Positions 8,482 through 18,326 of a DNA stretch of 64,000 nt are shown one piece after another. Positions within the stretch are counted from its first letter, which is position 1. Each line of letters starts with the position of its first letter. The position numbers were made by a program, and so were the translations under genes. The stretch covers positions 1-64,000 of the forward strand of contig DACB01000015.1 of the NCBI GenBank assembly GCA_002494495.1. The letters run 5' to 3'. This stretch comes from Methanobacterium sp. UBA294. Its GTDB lineage: Archaea; Methanobacteriota; Methanobacteria; Methanobacteriales; Methanobacteriaceae. The notes beneath the pieces were generated by a model. The model had not been told where the DNA came from and made no database searches. It was given only the letters and a program-made list of their open reading frames with translations.

Positions 8482-9705
8482 AAATTGAATGGGGTAGTAT
8501 TAATGCTGTTTACATTAGTACTATCCACAAGTATGACATTCGCATCGGCGGCTGACCAAACTAATCAATCATTGGCGGACCAAAGTGTGATAGATCATAC
8601 TGCAAATGAAACTGAAAATTTTGAAAACCAAAATATGGTAGCTCATACAGCAAATGAAACTGAAAAAACAGTTGAGAAGGGCTTCGCCGCAGGAGGATCA
8701 ACTTCTGAAAAGGTTGCAAGTATTACCAATCAGGCAGCCGCAGGAGGATCTACTTCAGCAGTGCAAACCACTGAAAGCGGAACTGTAACTGACAATCAGA
8801 TGAAGGATGCAGCTGGAAGAGTTAAAACTTTCATTGAACAGAACAAAAGGTTACCTAACTACGTAACAGTGGCAGGCAAGCAACTTTCAATGCCACAGTA
8901 TCTCCAGCTTATAAGCGGGGAAACCATAAAACTCAACGGACAGAGCGCATCACTCACAGTAAAATATGCTGGTAAAGCTCCTAATCCGTATGTAGCTGGT
9001 AAATCAGGTGACATTTATAAAGCAGAGTACCTTAAAATAGCAAATGACATCGTGAACTTCATGAACATGAACAACCGAGCACCTAACTTTGCAGAAAGTA
9101 AACTGGGTAAGATCGGTTACCAATCACTGATATACAAGTATTCTTGTGTGGTGGCATTCCATATGAGCCACAACAGGTTACCTAACTTCGTGACTGTAAA
9201 ATCCTGGCAAAGCTTGATTGGAGGATCAACTCCATCTGAAGGAGTACCAAGTTCCTTGGAGAAGTACCTGGTGGCCACTGCTAATGCACAGTCAACCAGT
9301 TCCACCATCAAAAACATGGCAGCATCCATAACTGCTGGTAAAACAACAACGTATGCTAAGGCCCAAGCCATCTTCAACTGGGTCAGGAACAATATATCAT
9401 ACGCGTTTTACTACAACACTAGAAAAGGAGCATTAAATACCCTGAGTTCTAGAAGTGCCAACTGCTGTGATACATCTCACCTGGTAGTTGCACTTTCAAG
9501 GGCAGCAGGAATCCCAGCAAGGTACCAGCACGGAACCTGTACATTTTCCAGTGGAACATATGGACATGTATGGGCACAGCTCTATGTAAATGGGAAATGG
9601 TATTATGCTGATGCAGTAAGTACAAGAAATTCCTTTGGAAACATTGTAAATTGGAACATGAACACTTACAAACTGCACAATACATACGCGTCACTGTCAT
9701 TTTAA
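8479..9705 (+). CDS. Exported PMB-repeat protein with transglutaminase-like domain (pseudomurein endoisopeptidase-like)
   Basis: 408 residues from ATG 8479. Order: signal peptide ending near FASAA, a polar linker with two AGGST units, two PMB repeats (IEQNKRLPNYVTVAGKQ and NRAPNFAESKLG..), then a transglutaminase-like domain. Catalytic residues visible are Cys329 (NCCDTSH), His363 (YGHVWAQ) and Asp378 (YYADAVS). PMB repeats attach proteins to pseudomurein. Cys-His-Asp enzymes of this type include the phage pseudomurein endoisopeptidases PeiW/PeiP, which cut the wall crosslink, so a wall-remodelling or autolytic role is likely. A close paralogue follows at 10.3 kb, with the same domain and shared promoter elements. 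Confidence 0.85.
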   Translation: MKLNGVVLMLFTLVLSTSMTFASAADQTNQSLADQSVIDHTANETENFENQNMVAHTANETEKTVEKGFAAGGSTSEKVASITNQAAAGGSTSAVQTTESGTVTDNQMKDAAGRVKTFIEQNKRLPNYVTVAGKQLSMPQYLQLISGETIKLNGQSASLTVKYAGKAPNPYVAGKSGDIYKAEYLKIANDIVNFMNMNNRAPNFAESKLGKIGYQSLIYKYSCVVAFHMSHNRLPNFVTVKSWQSLIGGSTPSEGVPSSLEKYLVATANAQSTSSTIKNMAASITAGKTTTYAKAQAIFNWVRNNISYAFYYNTRKGALNTLSSRSANCCDTSHLVVALSRAAGIPARYQHGTCTFSSGTYGHVWAQLYVNGKWYYADAVSTRNSFGNIVNWNMNTYKLHNTYASLSF

Positions 9706-10120
9706 ATAATCAGGCACGCAATCCATTAAATCCCTTATTTTTTTCTTTTTTTAGGTTTTTCAAGTAAGATCCATTTTTCTTTTTTCAGGTTTCAAATAAG
9801 ATCCATTTTATGGCTTTACAAATATCATCGGTGCAATTCACACTCTATTTTACTGAATTCGAAATGCGGCTTTAAATACTCTTTAAACATTATTTTAAAT
9901 CTTTTAATTAATTAATTAATAATTTCCTTCCTTTATGATGTTATTTTAGGTTAATATCAAAGGAACAACATTTGAAATAAAAAGTTAAGAAATTATTTCT
10001 ATAGCATCTAAGTTTAAATAGTTGACATATTCATAAAATCACTCTCCAGAGTGCTCCTTTTAATAAAATAAGAATTAATAACCATGAATCCAGAAAATTT
10101 ATAAAAAAACCTATTTATAA
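9706..10120. other. Non-coding spacer with T-runs and a short repeat
   Basis: No gene seen. T-rich tracts just after the upstream stop (about 9730-9755) look like an archaeal terminator. AGGTTT..CAAGTAAGATCCATTTT is imperfectly duplicated at about 9752-9812. An extra TATA-like TATTTATAAG occurs at 10112-10121, upstream of the mapped promoter element. Confidence 0.45.
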
Positions 10121-10186
10121 GGCTTTAACTTAAAAAAAAGAATCTATAAGGGTGTTTTTTTCAGAAAAAAACCGCAACCTTTATAA
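10121..10186 (+). promoter_or_regulatory. Promoter with shared PMB-gene upstream element
   Basis: TATA box TTTATAA at 10180-10186. AGAATCTA (10139-10146), preceded by CTTTAACTTAAAAAAA, stands 41 bp upstream of it, with a seven-T run and AAAAAAACC between. ATTGTTC at 10208-10214 is 28 bp downstream of the TATA start. The layout matches the promoter at 8.3 kb although the two sequences are otherwise different. Confidence 0.6.
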
Positions 10187-10278
10187 GTACATCAAATTGA
10201 AATTATAATTGTTCAAATTAGGGTTCCTATCGGATTTTATAAGTTACTTCCATTGGATATTTACCATAATTTGAAATC

Positions 10279-10293
10279 GGAGGCGGTATAATT
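10279..10293 (+). promoter_or_regulatory. GGAGGCGG ribosome-binding site with probable AUU start
   Basis: GGAGGCGG at 10279-10286. Seven nt after GGAGG is ATT 10291-10293, which opens the frame with residues NRN, a proper basic n-region for the signal peptide. The first TTG in frame (10303) lies inside the signal peptide and 19 nt from the ribosome-binding site, so it is a poor start. Confidence 0.6.
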
Positions 10294-11805
10294 AATAGAA
10301 ATTTGACCCTAGCAGTCATAACGCTGCTAGCATTAGTAATGTTCATTAATGTAAATGAAGTTTCAGCTTCCAGTACAACTGTAAGTACTAATTCTGTTGT
10401 GAATTCTTCAGATACAGTGAAAAATTACATTGAATCAAAAAATGCTGTTCCAACTACAGTAAATGTAGATAATAAACAGGTAACATCAGAACAATACCTG
10501 TATCTTTTAACATCAACTGTTACTAACTTAAACAAGAATACTAAGAATACAATAACTGTAAATACAGTAGTTAAAGCACCTAATCCCAGTGAAAGCTTAA
10601 AGAGCGGTAACATTTATAAAAGCGAGTACATCAAATTAGCGGATGAAATCACCGCATTTATAAACAAAAACGGAAGATTACCCAACTTCGTAGTCACGTC
10701 CAAGGGTAACATGAGAACAGAAAACATAATCTACACCTATTCAAATGTGGTGGCTTTCTACAAAACAAAAAACCGACTACCTAACTATGTAACAATAACA
10801 CTATGGAAGAAGGCAAGTGGAGAAGGGAGTAGCACACCAACCACACCAACCACACCAACCACACCTACCACACCAACTAATGAAAATTCTGTAGCTACTG
10901 ATTCTGTTGTTAACTCATCAGATGCAGTGAAGAATTATGTAGAATCACAAAGTAATGTTCCAGGCACAGTGACTGTTGCAGGTAAAACTGTAACATTAGA
11001 GCAGTACCTGTATCTTTTAACCACAAGTATTACCAACATTAACCAGAACAATAAAAATACAATTACCATAAAATCAATTGCTAAAGCACCCAACCCCAGT
11101 GAAAGTTTAAATAGCGGTAACCTATTAAAAAGTGAGTTTATCAAATTAGCCGGTATTATTACCACTTTTATAAACAAAAACGGAAGGCTACCCAACTTTA
11201 TAACCACTTCCCGGGGTAACATGAGACCGGAAAACCTGATCTACACCTATTCAAATGTGTTAGCTTTCTACAAAACAAACAAGCGGTTACCTAACTACGT
11301 ATCAGTAAAACCATGGTCAGTGATAGCCAGTAATCCAACAATTCCTGAGATCACACCAGGTCAGTGTCTTTCACCAACAGATAACGCACCATCAAACAAC
11401 ACCACCATTATAAATCTAGCACAATCAATAACCAATGGTAAAACAACTATCTATGATAAGGCCCAGGCTATATTCAACTGGGTTAGAGACAACCTGACTT
11501 ACTCCTTCTACTACAATACAAAGAAGGGCGCACTAGGTGCATTAAGTGACAGAACAGCTAACTGTGTTGATACATCTCATTTGGTGGTTGCTCTTTCAAG
11601 GGCAGTGGATATACCAGCAAGATACCAGCACGGGACCTGTACTTTCTCCAGTGGAACATATGGACATGTATGGGCACAGCTGTACGTGGATGGTAAATGG
11701 TACAATGCAGATGCAATCAGTGTAGCTAACAGTTTTGGTGTAATTAAAAACTGGAATACAAGCACAGTTAAAAATCTTAAAACATACATAGACGTAGGAT
11801 TTTAA
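10291..11805 (+). CDS. Exported PMB-repeat protein with transglutaminase-like domain, duplicated PMB region
   Basis: 504 residues if started at ATT 10291, or 500 from TTG 10303. Order: signal peptide ending at EVSASS; a PMB pair; a threonine-proline linker (TPTTPTTPTT) at about 10830-10880; a second PMB pair that is a near-copy of the first; then a transglutaminase-like domain with Cys425 (NCVDTSH), His459 (YGHVWAQ) and Asp474 (YNADAIS). The triad spacing (34 and 15) equals that of the 8.5-kb gene. The four PMB repeats should bind the wall more tightly than two. Probable function: cleavage or rearrangement of pseudomurein crosslinks outside the cell. The internal duplication is recent enough to see at DNA level. 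Confidence 0.85.
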   Translation: MNRNLTLAVITLLALVMFINVNEVSASSTTVSTNSVVNSSDTVKNYIESKNAVPTTVNVDNKQVTSEQYLYLLTSTVTNLNKNTKNTITVNTVVKAPNPSESLKSGNIYKSEYIKLADEITAFINKNGRLPNFVVTSKGNMRTENIIYTYSNVVAFYKTKNRLPNYVTITLWKKASGEGSSTPTTPTTPTTPTTPTNENSVATDSVVNSSDAVKNYVESQSNVPGTVTVAGKTVTLEQYLYLLTTSITNINQNNKNTITIKSIAKAPNPSESLNSGNLLKSEFIKLAGIITTFINKNGRLPNFITTSRGNMRPENLIYTYSNVLAFYKTNKRLPNYVSVKPWSVIASNPTIPEITPGQCLSPTDNAPSNNTTIINLAQSITNGKTTIYDKAQAIFNWVRDNLTYSFYYNTKKGALGALSDRTANCVDTSHLVVALSRAVDIPARYQHGTCTFSSGTYGHVWAQLYVDGKWYNADAISVANSFGVIKNWNTSTVKNLKTYIDVGF

Positions 11806-12031
11806 ATAAGAACCTTGCATAAGCAGGTTAATTAAAAAAATTCCTATTCTATTCTTTATTTTAATTATTTTAAAAATCAGCAAGGTTTTTTAGTTAATTA
11901 ACGCTTTCTTAGCATCATCGTTTTCCAGTTTTCAACTACCGACTTATTTCCGGTTAAACAACAGACTTAGAAAACTTTATTATCCAGTAGTGGATATTTT
12001 GTATTGGATAATGCTTTAAAGGGGGAATTCG

Positions 12032-13187
12032 ATTATCAGGAATGTTAATCCCGGGACAGGGAAATTTTTCATAATCACCTTATTAATTGGTTTATTTTTA
12101 ATTTCACCTTACCCTCTGCAGAGGCTCATGTTCTCATCATCGCTGATGGTGACAGCAGCAACCCTGGAGTATTAACTGAGGCAAAAAACACCGCAAGTGC
12201 ATTGGAATCCAAGGGGTATAAAGTTTTAAAGCTGTACCAGGAGAACGCCACCACCAAGAAGATGATGAAGGGCATGTACAATGCAGATGCAGTAATTTAT
12301 GTTGGACACGGTGGTTACCTGAGTGGAAACTACAATGGTCAGGGTGGAAAAGCAACCCCAACATTTGCAATGTAGGATCAAACGGCTATGTCTGGGGAGT
12401 GAATACTAAAATACGAGAAGGATTTTACGGTAGACAAGTCACTGCACCTTTAAAACGAAATGTTCCTGTAATATTAGCCCATACATGCTTTTCAACTGGG
12501 TACGTCGGTAATAAACTGGTTTCAAATCCTGTTGAAACCATATACAACTTTTCACAGATGTTCACAGGTGCAGGTGCTAACTACTATGCCACAGGATATT
12601 ATGGCAGCTATAAGGGAAAGAAAGTAGTGGATATTATGGATGTTTTTTTAAACGGTGCAACCAGCTTCAGTGATGCAAACAATAAGAATACCGTGAAAGT
12701 AACCAAATCCTATACTTTCAATGGAAAGAAAATATGGAGGAGTACCAGCGGATACGCTGCATTTGTTGGTAACTGGAGCAGTACATTCCCAAAGGCAAGC
12801 CAGACTACAGCTTACAGTGACTCAGCAGCTGAAGCATGGTACCAGGCAGTTGTACTGGGGAAGGATAGAATACCACCCACAATTAAAAGCACCAACCCAG
12901 TTAAAGGTGCTACTAATGTCCCCCTAACCACATCAATAACCATAACCTTCAGTGAGAAAATCTGGTCAAGCACCAAATTCTCGGGTATATACATAAAAAA
13001 TTTGAGCACCGGTAAGATGGTCGGCCTTGTAAAGTCCATTAGTGGAAACACGTTAACCCTGAAGATGACATTCAACCGTTTAAGGAACAATCTTTATCAA
13101 GTGTATATTCCGGCTATTGCAGTAAGAGATGTTGCAGGAAATGTATTAAAGACCAGCTACACGTTCAACTTCCGGACACGTGTTTAG
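12032..13187 (+). pseudogene. Broken exported clan-CD-like cysteine peptidase with Ig-like C-terminal domain
   Basis: Three reading frames must be joined. First, from ATT 12032 (after GGGGG at 12021-12025), a signal-peptide-like stretch ending FFIITLLIGLFLIS. Second, from about 12100, SAEAHVLIIADGDSSNP through IYVGHGGYLSG to FAM and a TAG at 12373. Third, from about 12372, VGSNGYVWGVNTKIREG to the end, with ILAHTCFSTG and a C-terminal Big_5-like Ig domain (STNPVKGATNVPLTTSI...). GHGG and HTCFS look like the His and Cys of gingipain/caspase-type (clan CD) peptidases. Each join is a -1 shift that one restored base would repair. It is probably a pseudogene, although sequence errors or frameshifting cannot be excluded. 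The region 11806-12031 holds only T-rich and promoter-like sequence. Confidence 0.7.
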
Positions 13188-13374
13188 TTGTGGATTATTC
13201 TTATATAACCAGTAATATTCTCATATAAACCAGGATTATCATCAAAACAAGATCTTATCTGTTATAAAATGTGGTATTATCACTTACAAAAAACATTTAT
13301 TTCCTTTTAATCAATAGATTCATATTGATTTAAAAAAAATGTTGTTTTTTAAAAAATATTAGAGGTGAAATTTT

Positions 13375-13569
13375 ATGCCAGTAATAACCATAGACGGACC
13401 TAAACTAAGCAAAGACCAGAAACAAGAACTGGTTAAACTGATCTCTGAGGATGCAAGCAAAGTCACTGGACTACCTGTAGAAGCCATGGTGGTTTTAATC
13501 AGGGAAAGTGACCCGGAAAATGTAGGTCTCAGGGGCTGCTTACTCTGTGATATTCATCCCGAGGAGTAA
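13375..13569 (+). CDS. 4-oxalocrotonate tautomerase-like protein
   Basis: 64 residues starting MPVITIDGPKLSKDQK. Proline directly after the initiator Met is the catalytic base of the tautomerase superfamily once Met is removed. A GAGGTGA ribosome-binding site lies just upstream. These small enzymes work as hexamers and move protons in enol/keto substrates. The C-terminus carries two Cys (GCLLCD), which is not a standard feature. The physiological substrate is unknown and the neighbours give no pathway hint. Confidence 0.8.
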   Translation: MPVITIDGPKLSKDQKQELVKLISEDASKVTGLPVEAMVVLIRESDPENVGLRGCLLCDIHPEE

Positions 13570-13589
13570 CTACAGTAAATTTTAATCTA

Positions 13590-13628
13590 ATTTTTTTTTA
13601 TTTCCATTTTTTTCTATATTTTTTTAAT
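13590..13628 (+). terminator. T-rich terminator after the tautomerase gene
   Basis: A run of oligo-T blocks (TTTTTTTT, TTTTTTT, TTTTTTT) within 40 nt of the stop codon, typical of archaeal intrinsic termination. Confidence 0.45.
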
Positions 13629-13775
13629 GAATTTGAATAGTCCAGGTTCATATTTATTTCATCTTCTCTTTTTTTATAACAAATCTCTTTTTATTAAAAT
13701 AGATAAAAGAAACAAAGTTCATAATTATATGTGAGTTTTCTAATTTTTTTAAATGAATTTTTAGATGGTGATTAA

Positions 13776-15872
13776 ATGGTGCATGAAAGGGATAATAGCA
13801 AAGATAAACGTTATAATCACTTAAAAGGTGAAAAAAGCCCTTACCTAATTCAGCATGTGGAAAACCCTGTTGACTGGTATCCCTGGGGCGAGGAAGCTTT
13901 TCTAAAAGCCAAGAGAGAAAACAAGCCAATCTTCCTATCCATTGGATATTCCACCTGTCACTGGTGTCATGTGATGGCCCGGGAATCCTTTGAAGATGAG
14001 GAAATGGCACAGCTCATAAATGAGGTGTTTGTGCCAGTTAAAGTTGATCGTGAAGAGCATCCTGATGTGGATTCCACCTACATGGCTGCATGCCAGATCA
14101 TGACAGGTAAGGGAGGGTGGCCATTAACAGTTTTTATGACCTCAGATTTGAAACCATTTTTTGCAGGTACCTATTTCCCAAGGGATGACAGCGAGCTAAG
14201 TATAGGTCTTCGAAGTATAGTTTTAAACCTCAAGGACTTGTGGGAAAAAAATAAAAATCAACTACTTGAATCAGCAGATGATATTACAGATGCACTTAAC
14301 CAGATCACCAGTACCAAAATAGGCGAACTCCCAGCCGAATCAACCCTCCAACGTGCCTATGAAGCATTGGATTCCAGCTTCAGTGAATATGGAGGCTTTG
14401 GAACCAGCCAGAAATTCCCCAGCCCCAACCTCTTAATCTATCTCCTCCGCTACCATGAAAAGACCGGAGAAAAAGGGGCCCTGGACATGGTGGAAGAAAC
14501 GCTGATGGCCATGAGGATGGGAGGAATATGGGATCACGTGGGATTCGGATTCCACAGGTACACCGTGGACCCAAAATGGTTGGTACCCCATTTTGAGAAG
14601 ATGCTCTATGACCAGGCCCTACTCATCATGGTCTGTCTGGAAGCATACCAGGTCACTGGTAAGGATGTGTACCGGGAAATGGTGGAGAAGATAGTTGAAT
14701 ACGTGCTCAGGGACATGAACTCGGAAGAGGGTGGATTCTTTTCTGCAGAAGACGCAGAAAGTCAGGGGGTAGAGGGTAAATTTTACCTATGGAGTCAGAA
14801 GGAATTAAAGGAGATCCTTAACCAGGATGATTTTAAATTATTTACCAGGATCTACCAGGTGAAGGAGAGAGGAAACTACCTGGATGAGCGAACTGGATTG
14901 TTTACTGGTGAAAACATCCTGCACCTGGAAAAGCCACTGGAAAAAACAGCAGAGGAAATGGGCCTGAATGCAGATGAACTAAAAGGTAAAATGGACAACA
15001 TTTTAACTACCTTATTTAAGGAAAGAGAGAAAAGGGTACACCCCTCTAAAGATGATAAGGTGTTAACTGACTGGAACGGATTGATGGTAGCAGCGTTGAG
15101 CCAGGCTGGCCGGGTGCTGAAAGAAAAAAGATATACTGAAGCAGCTTTAAAGGCGGTGGAATTTATTAAAGGCAACCTCTACCAGGATGGTAAATTGTAC
15201 CACCGCTACCGGGACGGAGAGGTTAAGGTGGAAGGTTACCTGGAAGACTACGCCTTCCTTGTATGGGGACTCCTGGAACTATACCAAACCACCTTAGATT
15301 CATCATGGATGGAGTGGGCCTACGAACTTAACCAGGTAACCCTGGACAAATACCTGGACAAGGAAAATGGGGGATTCTACCAGACATCTGAAGATATAAA
15401 AGAAGTGCTAATGCGTAGGAAGGATCATCATGATTCAGCACTACCATCTGGAAATGGAATTACACTGTTGAACCTGCAGAAGTTAGCAAGCATACTGGAA
15501 GACCAGGAATTAGGTGAAGCTGCCATTAAACAAGAAAAAACCTTTGCAACACTGGTAAACCAGACACCCACTGGTCATATAATCTTCCTCATAGGAATGG
15601 TAAACAGGATAGGGCCATTCTATGAAGTGGTGGTTGCAGGAGAGGATCAAGCTGATACAGGGGAGTTCCTGGAAATACTGCACCAGAATTACCTCCCCCG
15701 GGTAGTGTACTCCCTTAATTTACCAGAGGAGAAATGGCTCAAGAATAAAGTGAAGTCATTTCCTGAGAAAACACCAGTTGATGGCCAGACCACAGCCTAC
15801 ATATGTAAGGAAGTTACCTGCAAATTACCTATAAACAATCCCCATAAATTACTGGAAGAATTAAGAGATTGA
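13776..15872 (+). CDS. Thioredoxin-domain DUF255 protein (YyaL/SPATA20 family)
   Basis: 698 residues, the usual family length. The N-terminal thioredoxin-like domain contains HLKGEKSPYLIQH and a CHWC motif at residues 61-64. It is followed by an (alpha/alpha)6-barrel region resembling N-acylglucosamine 2-epimerases and glycosidases, with GGFGTSQKFPSP, GGIWDHVGFGFHRY and DHHDSALPSGNG. The family is widespread but its reaction is not established. The start at ATG 13776 has GGTGATT just upstream. It appears to be a single-gene unit. Confidence is high for the family and none for the substrate. Confidence 0.9.
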   Translation: MVHERDNSKDKRYNHLKGEKSPYLIQHVENPVDWYPWGEEAFLKAKRENKPIFLSIGYSTCHWCHVMARESFEDEEMAQLINEVFVPVKVDREEHPDVDSTYMAACQIMTGKGGWPLTVFMTSDLKPFFAGTYFPRDDSELSIGLRSIVLNLKDLWEKNKNQLLESADDITDALNQITSTKIGELPAESTLQRAYEALDSSFSEYGGFGTSQKFPSPNLLIYLLRYHEKTGEKGALDMVEETLMAMRMGGIWDHVGFGFHRYTVDPKWLVPHFEKMLYDQALLIMVCLEAYQVTGKDVYREMVEKIVEYVLRDMNSEEGGFFSAEDAESQGVEGKFYLWSQKELKEILNQDDFKLFTRIYQVKERGNYLDERTGLFTGENILHLEKPLEKTAEEMGLNADELKGKMDNILTTLFKEREKRVHPSKDDKVLTDWNGLMVAALSQAGRVLKEKRYTEAALKAVEFIKGNLYQDGKLYHRYRDGEVKVEGYLEDYAFLVWGLLELYQTTLDSSWMEWAYELNQVTLDKYLDKENGGFYQTSEDIKEVLMRRKDHHDSALPSGNGITLLNLQKLASILEDQELGEAAIKQEKTFATLVNQTPTGHIIFLIGMVNRIGPFYEVVVAGEDQADTGEFLEILHQNYLPRVVYSLNLPEEKWLKNKVKSFPEKTPVDGQTTAYICKEVTCKLPINNPHKLLEELRD

Positions 15873-15957
15873 TTATGGGATTAGAGATTTAGCTGGGTAT
15901 AAAATAGTAATTTAATTTAGATTAAACTCTGTCAATCTCAATTAAGATTGTCATCAA

Positions 15958-16341
15958 TTAAACTGATATCAGTTTAACATAATCCATTTTCCGGTTGGCC
16001 TGGAACAATTTCCATAAGGTGTTCATGCGCTGTGCATCACCCTCCATGATGAAGATCTCCATACACTTATCATCCTTAAGATGGGTGTGGACCTGGGTGT
16101 TGATTATGTCCTCAAAGTCGTGTTTTATCTCAGTAACCTGATCTTCTGCCTTCTGATCATGGATTAATATTAAAATAGAATTTAAATTACCAAAAAGTGT
16201 CTTTTTTTCCTGGTTGTCAGCAATTAACATCCGTGTGCTGGTTCTGATTACTTCTGATCTACCGGAAAAGCCTAGTTCCTCTTTAAGATCATCAATTTCT
16301 TTCAGTAATTTTTCACTTAGGGAGACGCTGATAATGGTCAT
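15958..16341 (-). CDS. NikR-like nickel-responsive ribbon-helix-helix regulator
   Basis: 127 residues. The N-terminal ribbon-helix-helix DNA-binding part (ISVSLSEKLLKEIDDL..GRSEVIRTSTR) is joined to an ACT-like metal-binding domain. Nickel ligands match E. coli NikR in spacing exactly: His74, His85, His87 and Cys93 (spacings 11, 2 and 6), in IKHDF and VHTHLKDDKC. NikR represses nickel uptake genes when nickel is plentiful, and methanogens need much nickel for F430 and hydrogenases. A metal ABC transporter lies 1 kb away, though of zinc/manganese type. An AT-rich promoter with TATATATA lies directly upstream. Confidence 0.82.
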   Translation of the reverse strand: MTIISVSLSEKLLKEIDDLKEELGFSGRSEVIRTSTRMLIADNQEKKTLFGNLNSILILIHDQKAEDQVTEIKHDFEDIINTQVHTHLKDDKCMEIFIMEGDAQRMNTLWKLFQANRKMDYVKLISV

Positions 16342-16537
16342 GGATATATATATTTTATTAATTTCTATATAATGTTATTAATTCTTAAACAATGCTTAAG
16401 GAAAAATATGGAAATTTAATAGTAATTTATTAGAATATGCTTTAAATTTGCAGTAGATGGGACTGATTTACTGGGATTGATTGATAGTCCGGTTAATATC
16501 CAACTTACTTTAGCAAAGTCTATAAGAATTATCTATC

Positions 16538-17086
16538 TTATTCTACCGTCACCCTACCCCTGAGTAGGGCTGGTATGGTTTTCTGGTATTGTTCGTATTT
16601 TCCACGATCCATTACTAAGAAATTATATTCCTCTGCTGCGGTTTTAAGGGTCATCATGGGATTCAACATCATCTTTTTCTTTCCCATTTTCAAATTAATG
16701 ATTTCCTGATAGGGAATGATAATCAGATGGGGATCCTGTTTAGCTAATTCATTGAAGTTGGTTGTTCGAACGTCTCTCTCCTTCTGGGCATTGTCATGTT
16801 GTTCTAAAAAATAGCCTAATATACCTCCTACTCCAAATCCAATTCCCTTTAGAAAGCTCCCTTCCATTAGGTAGATATTTTTTTCGGTGAAGCTGAGGAT
16901 TTTTCGCGGTGGTGGTACAGCTCCTGTGATCCAGGAAATATGTATCAATTCCTTTAATGTTTCCACTTCATTATTTGTTCCCTGTGGTATTTCTTGGTCT
17001 TCTAATCTTACAATTTTTTCTCCACAAGCAGAACAGTAAAGTGCTTCATCTATATTTTTTGTTCCACATTTGCTACAAAACACCAT
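16538..17086 (-). CDS. Zinc-ribbon protein with PH-like domain, unknown function
   Basis: 182 residues. The N-terminal zinc ribbon is seen as CSKCG and CSACG, 11 residues apart, followed by a linker. The rest looks like a bacterial PH-type barrel (KILSFTEKNIYLMEG, HLIIIPYQEIINLKMGKKKMMLNP). Such proteins are common in methanogens without assigned function. It is divergent from the metal transporter gene at 17304, so the two may share the 217-nt promoter region, which contains a loose TACCA...TGGTA inverted repeat at about 17216-17241. Confidence 0.65.
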   Translation of the reverse strand: MVFCSKCGTKNIDEALYCSACGEKIVRLEDQEIPQGTNNEVETLKELIHISWITGAVPPPRKILSFTEKNIYLMEGSFLKGIGFGVGGILGYFLEQHDNAQKERDVRTTNFNELAKQDPHLIIIPYQEIINLKMGKKKMMLNPMMTLKTAAEEYNFLVMDRGKYEQYQKTIPALLRGRVTVE

Positions 17087-17303
17087 TCAAATAAACCTCC
17101 ATGGATTTTCTACCAGAATTTTTTGTAAACTAATCCACCCCGGATCATTGTATAAACTAATGTTGAATATTAAATTTATTAATGTATACATAAATTTTCT
17201 GTAAATAACCCACATTACCAATATTATTAATTAATGGTATAATTTATGCTAAATATTATTAAGAATATTTTTAAGTATTAATAAAAACATATAAAATGGA
17301 TGT

Positions 17304-18188
17304 ATGCCCATTAGAAAAGACAGACTAGCACTGGTAATTATTTTTATTATTCTAGCAGGGGTAGTCCTGGGATACCTGAGCCAAGAAGGAACCACCGCCC
17401 AGAAAAACACTGGTAAGATAGGGGTAGTGGTTAGCATAGCCCCGGAAGTTGAATTCGTAAAGGCGGTGGGGGGTGATAAGGTGGATGTAACCTTGATGGT
17501 ACCTCCCACTGCAGATGTTCATACCTATGAACCCCTGCCAAACCAGCTAAGTAAGGTTGCCGGTGCCCAGATGTACGTTATGGTGGGATCAGGGGTGGAG
17601 TTTGAAAACAACTACCTGGACAAGATCAGGTCCACCAACCCCAGCATGCTGGTGGTCAACGCCTCCCAGGGTATCCAGTTAATACCCAGTAGCGAAGAAG
17701 ATGAAGGAGGAATGATGGACTCCCATGTCTGGACCAGTCCCAGGAATGCTAAAATAATGGTGGAAAATATCTACAAGGGCCTGGTGGAGGTTGACCCTGA
17801 TAATATGAATTACTATAAAGAAAACAGGGATGAATATCTAGCGAAGCTGGATGAACTCGACAGTAAAACCACCGAACTTTTAAAGGATAAAACCAAACCC
17901 ATACTGATATTCCACCCTGCCTTTGGTTACTACGCCAGGGACTACAACCTTACTATGATAAGTGTTATGGTAAACGATGAGGAACCATCGCCCCAGAGGA
18001 TTGCCATGATGGTGGACACTGCCCTGGAAAACAACATAACTGTGGTCTACCTGCAACCCCAGTACGACTCCAAATATATGGATTCCATAGCGGCCCAGAT
18101 AGGTGGCCAGGTACTGCTTGTAAGTGATTTGGATGAAAATTATTTGGAAAACATGCATGATGTGGCAGTAGCATTTTCTAAATCATGA
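17304..18188 (+). CDS. Metal ABC transporter substrate-binding protein (ZnuA/TroA family)
   Basis: 294 residues: an N-terminal signal or anchor helix (LALVIIFIILAGVVLGYL), then the cluster-9 binding-protein fold. Metal ligands are visible as His73 (DVHTYEP), His141 (DSHVWTSP) and His204 (FHPAFGYYA), with an acidic residue in VSDLDENYLE near the end. Three His plus one acid is usual for Zn or Mn binding. The loop before His141 is short and acidic (SSEEDEGG), not His-rich. It begins a unit with the ATPase and permease downstream. Zinc, manganese or another divalent metal is possible. Confidence 0.88.
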   Translation: MPIRKDRLALVIIFIILAGVVLGYLSQEGTTAQKNTGKIGVVVSIAPEVEFVKAVGGDKVDVTLMVPPTADVHTYEPLPNQLSKVAGAQMYVMVGSGVEFENNYLDKIRSTNPSMLVVNASQGIQLIPSSEEDEGGMMDSHVWTSPRNAKIMVENIYKGLVEVDPDNMNYYKENRDEYLAKLDELDSKTTELLKDKTKPILIFHPAFGYYARDYNLTMISVMVNDEEPSPQRIAMMVDTALENNITVVYLQPQYDSKYMDSIAAQIGGQVLLVSDLDENYLENMHDVAVAFSKS

Positions 18189-18326
18189 TTTTAGTATTGG
18201 AGATATTAAATAGTATTTTAGGATGAAATATTGGATAAAAATAACTGTCATTGTGATAAAATTATCGTAATTATGATAAGATACACTTAATTTCTTATAA
18301 ATATAATAATTCAATGGAGATGAATG

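Noticed and set aside
10830..10880. ACCACACCA repeats as a possible CRISPR-like array
   Set aside because: They are a contiguous 9-bp codon repeat encoding the Thr-Pro linker, with no spacers.
12721..12927. Second-frame open stretch inside the Ig-like peptidase gene
   Set aside because: Shadow of the strongly supported frame; no domain in it.
17216..17241. TACCA...TGGTA inverted repeat between the zinc-ribbon and metal-binding-protein genes as a metal operator
   Set aside because: Arms are only five clear bases in an AT-rich spacer; could be chance, so mentioned but not called.
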